Source of the DNA: Mytilus californianus | Lineage: Eukaryota; Mollusca; Bivalvia; Mytilida; Mytilidae | Length of the DNA: 64,000 nt | NCBI RefSeq assembly: GCF_021869535.1 | Contig: NW_026262690.1 | Location: 16,765,001 to 16,829,000 of the forward strand | Reading direction: 5' to 3' | In this document: positions 58,813 to 64,000 of the stretch, piece after piece | Position numbering within the stretch: the first letter of the stretch is position 1 | How the letters are laid out: every line of letters begins with the position of its first letter | The notes under the pieces: model-generated | Told to the model about the DNA's origin: nothing | What the model saw: the letters and a program-made list of their open reading frames with translations, nothing else | The model's database searches: none | Made by a program: the position numbers and the translations under genes

Positions 58813-59924
58813 ATTGATTAATATTCTAGACTGGATAATTATTCTGTATTTATTAGTTGTAGTTGTTTTTAAGATAGTGTTCAGTAGCTGTGAATACTCT
58901 ATAGTAAGATCGGTACATGGAGTTTATTTGGAAATACTAGTAGTTGCTGTTTTTGTGCTTCGTTTTAATCGGACGAGTCAATCCCTTTCTAACTGTTTTA
59001 ATTGTGAGTAGACATGATCATTTGATAAACATACTTTTATGATCTCTATAAGCTTTAACTTGGACATTTATAAAAACTATGTAGAAAGAGATGCATGCGT
59101 AAAATAAGTTCTCGACATACATTTTCTGAAGTATCAGATAAGAATTTAGCCTCAAGCTATGATACTTACAAGCTATAATAAATACGACGAATATTTAGCC
59201 TCAAGCTATAATACTTATGATGATGATGATACTGATGTTTGTCTTATATCCAGCGACAAATATTACATATATATTAAGGATGATGAAATGATAATGATAA
59301 ATGATTATACCTTTTTGTACATGACCAACACTTACAGTCGCATTTTTATATGCTAGGTAAATTAGCGTACCCGATACAAAGACACACTTGTCTTTCTTCG
59401 ATTAAACCAACACCTGCTCTTACTAGTGAATGCATCATGCTTGGTGGTGAAGCCGAAAAATCCAGTCTTAAAATCATTCGATCAGGGGGTCCAACAAAAT
59501 AATTGAACCCGTAATCGAGACTAACCTGCTACCAGTCAATCCCATATTTAATAAAAACCTGTTTATATATTTTATGCTTTATATATGTGCATATATTACT
59601 ATTCTAGCAACACTTGTTTTGTTGCATAATTTGTTTGGGTTTTTTCCTTGTTTTTTTGTATCAAAAAGCTTAGTTTTTATTGTAAAATGGTGTTTCACAG
59701 CTTCCATTTTCCTTGTGATTTGCTATTGTATTAATATCCAGTAGCCAGTCTGTCCCGGTTCAACAAATATTTTCAATTTTCTCTTCAAAAGCATTAGTAT
59801 GCTAAGCATGCATTCTTTTTTCGATTTATTCCTTACACTCCGATATGTATGTACCTGGATCCGTTTGGCGCGTCTAACTATCAAACAGAGTCCAAATGGC
59901 GTGAATTACGACTACAGTGGTTCG

Positions 59925-60370
59925 TGCAGTCTTCAACAATAAGCAAATACTCATACCGTATTATCAGATACTATAGTATATAAGGCATTGACTTTGAAAA
60001 ATGTAAACAGTTCAAACGAAAATAAACATTTTTACAAGAGTAAAATTAACCCAAAAATGACAGAAAGTAAGCAACGACATCCACTGAATTAAAAGCTCCT
60101 GACTTGGGAAAGCCAATATAGAATTTGGCCTGATTAAACGCGTTTACCAGCGCTCAACACTCTGGTGTAACAGCACAATATAAGAAGAAAAAAACCTGTA
60201 AAATGCAGTTGGAAACAGCTCAACTAATCAATATTGAATTAAGCCCAAATCAATTACATTTTTGTAATGAAAGACAAAGAGTACCAATCTTAAAGTACCC
60301 ACTAAGCCTTGGACAGTGGTGCAACAGCACGACATAAGAACAACCTGGAAAAACCTTCCTTCAGAGAGCT
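59925..60370 (+). repeat. M1-family degenerate copies in L'
   Basis: GTCTTCAACAATAAGCAAAT, CCTGACTTGGGAAAGCC and AACACTCTGGTGTAACAGCA belong to one copy. GGACAGTGGTGCAACAGCAC and GAACAACCTGGAAAAACCTT belong to a second. Counterparts of 4030-4720. Confidence 0.6.
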
Positions 60371-60380
60371 TGGTTTACAT

Positions 60381-60526
60381 ATGGAATTTTTAGTCCTCAA
60401 TGCTCTTCAATTTTATACTTGTTTGGCTTTCTAACTATTTTGATCTGAGGGTCACTGATGAGTCTTATGTAGACGAAACGCGCGTCTGGCGTATCAAATT
60501 ATAAGCCTGGTACCTTTGATAACTAT
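60381..60526 (+). repeat. Private insertion in L' (GACGAAACGCGCGTCTGGCG repeat)
   Basis: This block, with GTCACTGATGAGTCTTATGT and the palindromic CGCGCG core, is a frequent bivalve repeat. It is absent at the matching place in L (about 4010-4030), so it inserted after the two copies separated. Confidence 0.7.
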
Positions 60527-61854
60527 ATACATATTTAAAGTAATTATGAATATAAAATGTGTGTTCAGCCGTGTATCACCTTCACTAATGATCCTATGCA
60601 TGGATATGTCGTAGAGTTTAACTTTTATATATAAATATATACCTCTAAGGCGAGACAAAAATTGAAACTAAATTTTTTTGCTTAACTCAATCAATGTGTG
60701 ATAGTTTTAGAATCCACTTCTTATTGGATTAATAAGAGTTGTCTTAATCCAAAAACAACTATGACAATATCAAGCCTTACTAATTAAAAGTACATGTTTA
60801 AAAGAAAATTACTGTAAAAGACTGAAGTGGCATTATAGTTGTCTTAAAAATGTAACAAGTATATAAATTGGCATTTTCGTCCACTTTTAATCAGAGATAC
60901 TTGAGGACAGGACATTTTTTAGCCAATTACTATGTACTATAAATTGATAATTTACTATCCACAGCGGTCAATGTTTATATGCAGATTAGTCATCAATTGC
61001 TAATCAAGTACACCTTCCAAATTACAATCTATATAACGAATTGGTGTACACATTTATTTACATATATCATTATTATTTGCAAAATTCTTTTTTTTAATGT
61101 TGACTTTCATTTGAAAGAAAAGTGTATGTCAACTATTAAAATTTAAAGAAGTTTAAGACCTGTATTAATATTTTTTTAAATATACACATCCCTTTGTCGA
61201 CCGTTTTCCCTGGGGAAAAAATCGGAGATTGCATGTAAAAAAACAAGATAAACTGCAGAAGAAGAGAACGTTTGAAATGATGCTTAATAAAGTATGATGC
61301 AATCCCAATAATCAACTTTAACAGAGACAAGTTCTGACTAACACTTTGAATTCGATATTTCTGAAATTGCTAGAAAAATCTCTGTCTAATAATAAATACC
61401 CACGGAAATTAAATATTATTAAACATTAAGAGACGAAAGAAAAAAGGGGCACCAATCTGATAACGAAAAATAAAAGCATGTCAAATATTAAATAATAAAA
61501 GGTTCATTTGCAAAGTATATCGAAAAACAAAGTCATGGTCAAAACCATGATAGACGACTCAAATCAATTGTATGATAGGTAAAGATACGTGTATATACGT
61601 GGTCTTATGACAGTGAAGTTTTGGCGGGAATCTCAATAATCACGTGATATATAAAAATCATGATTTCTTTCGTTTTTGGTCATCTTAGAAATACTTGATA
61701 TTGATAAAATTTATGATGAATTGGTTTAATAGTTTAGGAATACTTAGTTAAAACTTGAGTGACGCATTTAACAAAATTAATAGGTTAGCAATAACCGGTC
61801 CCGTTACGTGCGTACGTCGAGTTAGGTACGTATGTCATTTTATTGGAAATCTCT

Positions 61855-62458
61855 TTTGGAACTTGAAAAATTAACGGAAACGCAATACGCCCAAATTGAT
61901 TTCCACACTTTGTTGAAATGATTTTATTCACATTCTTTTCTTAAGCAAATAAGAGTACTGATACAATTGCTTTTTGTAGTATTTTATATATGAATTGGTA
62001 TAGATATGTATTTAAATAGTCTCTCATAATCCTTTTAAGAATGGCACATACATATATTTTACTTGTTTTTATATATGTTTACTGTATATTTATATGTATC
62101 TTGTTTTAAATGTATGTTGTATGTGGCGAGACTTTAATAAACTATTGAATCTATAATACAGTATGGTAGACAACTGACATTATTTATAAAATAACTTCAT
62201 CGAAGGTGGGAGTATAATTTGGAATCACTTCAATTTAATGTTAATCTTAATTGACCACAGTTAATATCTCTTGTATTACATGATTGAATACACAATAATA
62301 TTGAACTCAATAATAAAAATATGATCCCTTTTGATCTACACTACATACAATTGTTCTGTAAATTATTTCTCAGAGATGAATGTGTAGGATAAAAAAGATG
62401 TATGTTTTTGCAAAGAAAAGACAAACAACAAAATATGTATGCAATTTTGCAAGCATGG
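61855..62458. other. Non-coding stretch between L' and DUP
   Basis: AT-rich sequence with an ACTTTAATAAACTATTGAAT end near 62130 that resembles a retroelement or transcript 3' end. No frame supported. Confidence 0.3.
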
Positions 62459-62592
62459 TCTATTCTACTTGTAAAATCAGTGTTATAATCATCTGACATT
62501 AGTGAATAATTTATGTTACTTTAAGTTACAAATATCATAAATTAGCTTGAAACAATTAAAAAAAATGCACAACTTTAATCTTGGGATTTTCT
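62459..62592. repeat. 134-bp block, copy 1
   Basis: It starts near TTCTACTTGTAAAATCAGTG and ends CTTTAATCTTGGGATTTT. It recurs at 63469-63601 with a few changes. Confidence 0.9.
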
Positions 62593-62913
62593 GCAATCAA
62601 ATGTATTTGTTTATTCTCCATTATATGGCTTTTCAACAATGTGAGGTATTGTACATGTATATTTAAATACAGGAAATGATTTTTTTCTCAATGAAGAATG
62701 AACACCGATTTAAATAAAAATTAGTTAATTGATTTTCAATGCCTCTTTTCTCAAAACTAGTAAGTAAAACTTCAATAAAAAATACACTACACCTTCTTTT
62801 GAAGATTTCTATGTCCAATAAAGCCAAAATTATTTAATTGAAAAAAAAAAGATATAGGAATTCAGTGCTACTTCTACAGAACGAAATATCAAAAGAATGT
62901 GTATTAAAATTTA

Positions 62914-63272
62914 GAAATTCTCCATCTTCTGGAAATAGAATACAATTTTTATGAGTAAGATTATGGAAATGAAATAAAAACATTCATCTTCATGATCAGT
63001 ATCATATGATTTTAATAAAAAATCAATCAATGATCCTAAGCTGAGTTATGTTTAGAAATAGAAATATTAACAAAAGCAACCATTTTCAAGTAGATTAGGG
63101 AGACAACCTTGTTTTATCAAATGAAAAAAAAATGTCTTTCTGAATATAATGCAAGAGTGATATGTCAAGTTTGTTTGGTTCTCCACAATACCTGAGAATA
63201 TGGTTTGGAATTATGCACACAACGCATCCAGTCTTTCCATCAGTGATTTCGATCACTTTGGTTGTCAGAACA
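62914..63272 (-). CDS. Last two coding exons of an unidentified gene (right copy)
   Basis: Exon 63192-63272 encodes the same VLTTKVIEITDGKTG and CVVCIIPNHILR as the left copy with one synonymous change. The terminal exon (62914-62938) reads RWRISKF then TAA. The acceptors (ACTAG here, ATCAG in the left copy) and the CTCAG|GTATxG donor are conserved. See 8949-9317 for reasoning. Upstream exons lie beyond the window end. Confidence 0.45.
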
Positions 63273-63468
63273 CTAGTTATTTTTAGTGAAATTATAATGA
63301 AAATGATAATGTTCTACATGCAATCCTAGTATCTGGTTTTTATTTTTAAACATATGATATTAGATTGTCTCTTTTCTTCTTCTAGCTCTGTTTAAACACA
63401 AATTAACACTTTGAGTCAAAATCACTTATCCAAAGTGATGTTTGTCTTTTAATGCCTTAAAAGAGCAT

Positions 63469-63601
63469 GGTAATTCTACTTGTAAAATCAGTGTTATAAT
63501 CATCTGACATTAGTCAATAATTTATGTTACTTTAAGTTGCAACTATCATAAACTAGCTTGAAACAATAAAAAAAATTGCACAACTTTAACCTTGGGATTT
63601 T
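63469..63601. repeat. 134-bp block, copy 2, inserted in DUP
   Basis: It interrupts the right DUP copy relative to the left one. The insertion is flanked by a repeated AATGCCTTAAAAGAGC (63453 and 63602), so it carries a 16-bp duplication of its target. Confidence 0.85.
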
Positions 63602-64000
63602 AATGCCTTAAAAGAGCTTGTAAAATTTTTGTTTGAATTCAAAATGAGATAAAAAAAAAAGTGTCGGTCTATCTATCGTAGCTAAACAAATGGCTGAATC
63701 ACTGCACCGACGATGTTTTGAATTTTGAATTTATTTATTTAAATCATTTAATAGCTTATATTTTGTTCTACATTTATAATAGAATTCAAATCGTATTGTA
63801 TAAACGTATCTTTTATCTCCTTTTAAGATTTTAATGGATACACGTCGTTTGGACATGTTCATTTATATAATTGCGTATGACGTTAGAGAAGAATACGAAC
63901 AACATATATACATGTATTTAACTTAATATTGTTACTAGTCTCGCTACAAATATACAAGAACGTTTTAATATACCTTGTTGGCAGTGTGCCAATCATATTT

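Larger units (their letters stand above)
57186..61854 (-). mobile_element. Large TIR element, copy L' (both ends present)
   Basis: This 4669-bp segment is bounded by AGAGATTTCTAATAAAATGA on the left and the complement of AGAGATTTCCAATAAAATGA on the right. Both ends also share a nearby CTAACTCxACGTA block. It is the inverted counterpart of 2702-8694. Inside are M1-type repeats (58463-58812, 59925-60370), a short TGA microsatellite and a private 146-bp insertion (60381-60526). No transposase frame was recognised and no clear target duplication. The 22-bp end does not match any superfamily I know by sight. Confidence 0.7.
62707..64000. repeat. DUP segment, right copy (truncated by window end)
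   Basis: Direct repeat of 8731 onward. It has one extra 134-bp block and at least one 207-bp unit (from about 63827). Confidence 0.8.

Overview
The window is AT-rich, intron- and repeat-dominated metazoan DNA, most likely from a marine mussel (Mytilus or a close relative). That attribution rests on recognising several very high-copy mussel dispersed repeats: the GATGTGGTATGA / CCGTACGG family (called M1 here), the GGCCAGCTGAAGGACGCC / CCATTCTCAATTTTAT family (M2), a GGCGGATCC-ended MITE and bivalve-type SINEs. It is inference from memory, not a database search. No prokaryotic operon, CRISPR array, rRNA gene or intact tRNA gene is visible.

Protein-coding content is sparse and present as single exons. 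The best is the first coding exon of an SLC16 monocarboxylate transporter on the minus strand (1435-1675). Others are an unidentified membrane-protein exon with strong splice sites (53916-54092, minus), a 3'-terminal exon pair with a poly(A) signal (33458-34007, plus), and a small two-exon C-terminus (8949-9317, minus). That last one recurs in a second genomic copy (62914-63272) with its coding sequence conserved. Several weaker candidates are flagged as such.

Layout: 1-2.7 kb transporter 5' region. 2.7-8.7 kb a large copy (L) of an unclassified terminal-inverted-repeat element. 8.7-10.3 kb a duplicated segment (DUP) with the small gene end and a 207-bp tandem array. 12.2-13.4 kb a dead CR1/Jockey-like LINE. 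14.7-30 kb dense short repeats, foldback elements and SINEs. 31.8-32.5 kb a LINE 3' end. 33-34 kb a small gene end and a 32-bp minisatellite. 35.0-46.7 kb two nearly identical 5.84-kb tandem units with 8-bp microhomology at the junctions. 46.7-54 kb low-density sequence with a motif cluster and MITEs. 54.9-57.2 kb a degenerate FLYWCH/MULE (Mutator-like) transposon. 57.2-61.9 kb the second copy (L') of the large element, inverted relative to L. 62.7-64 kb the second DUP copy, in direct orientation.

The most unusual features are structural. They are the pair of >4.5-kb inverted element copies about 50 kb apart, combined with a direct repeat of the neighbouring gene fragment; the recent microhomology-flanked 5.84-kb tandem duplication; and the MULE end with seven TTCCGG palindromes spaced about two helical turns apart. 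There are also three long hairpin (foldback) elements carrying 72-73-bp iterons. I found no convincing complete novel gene system. All identity statements are by eye.
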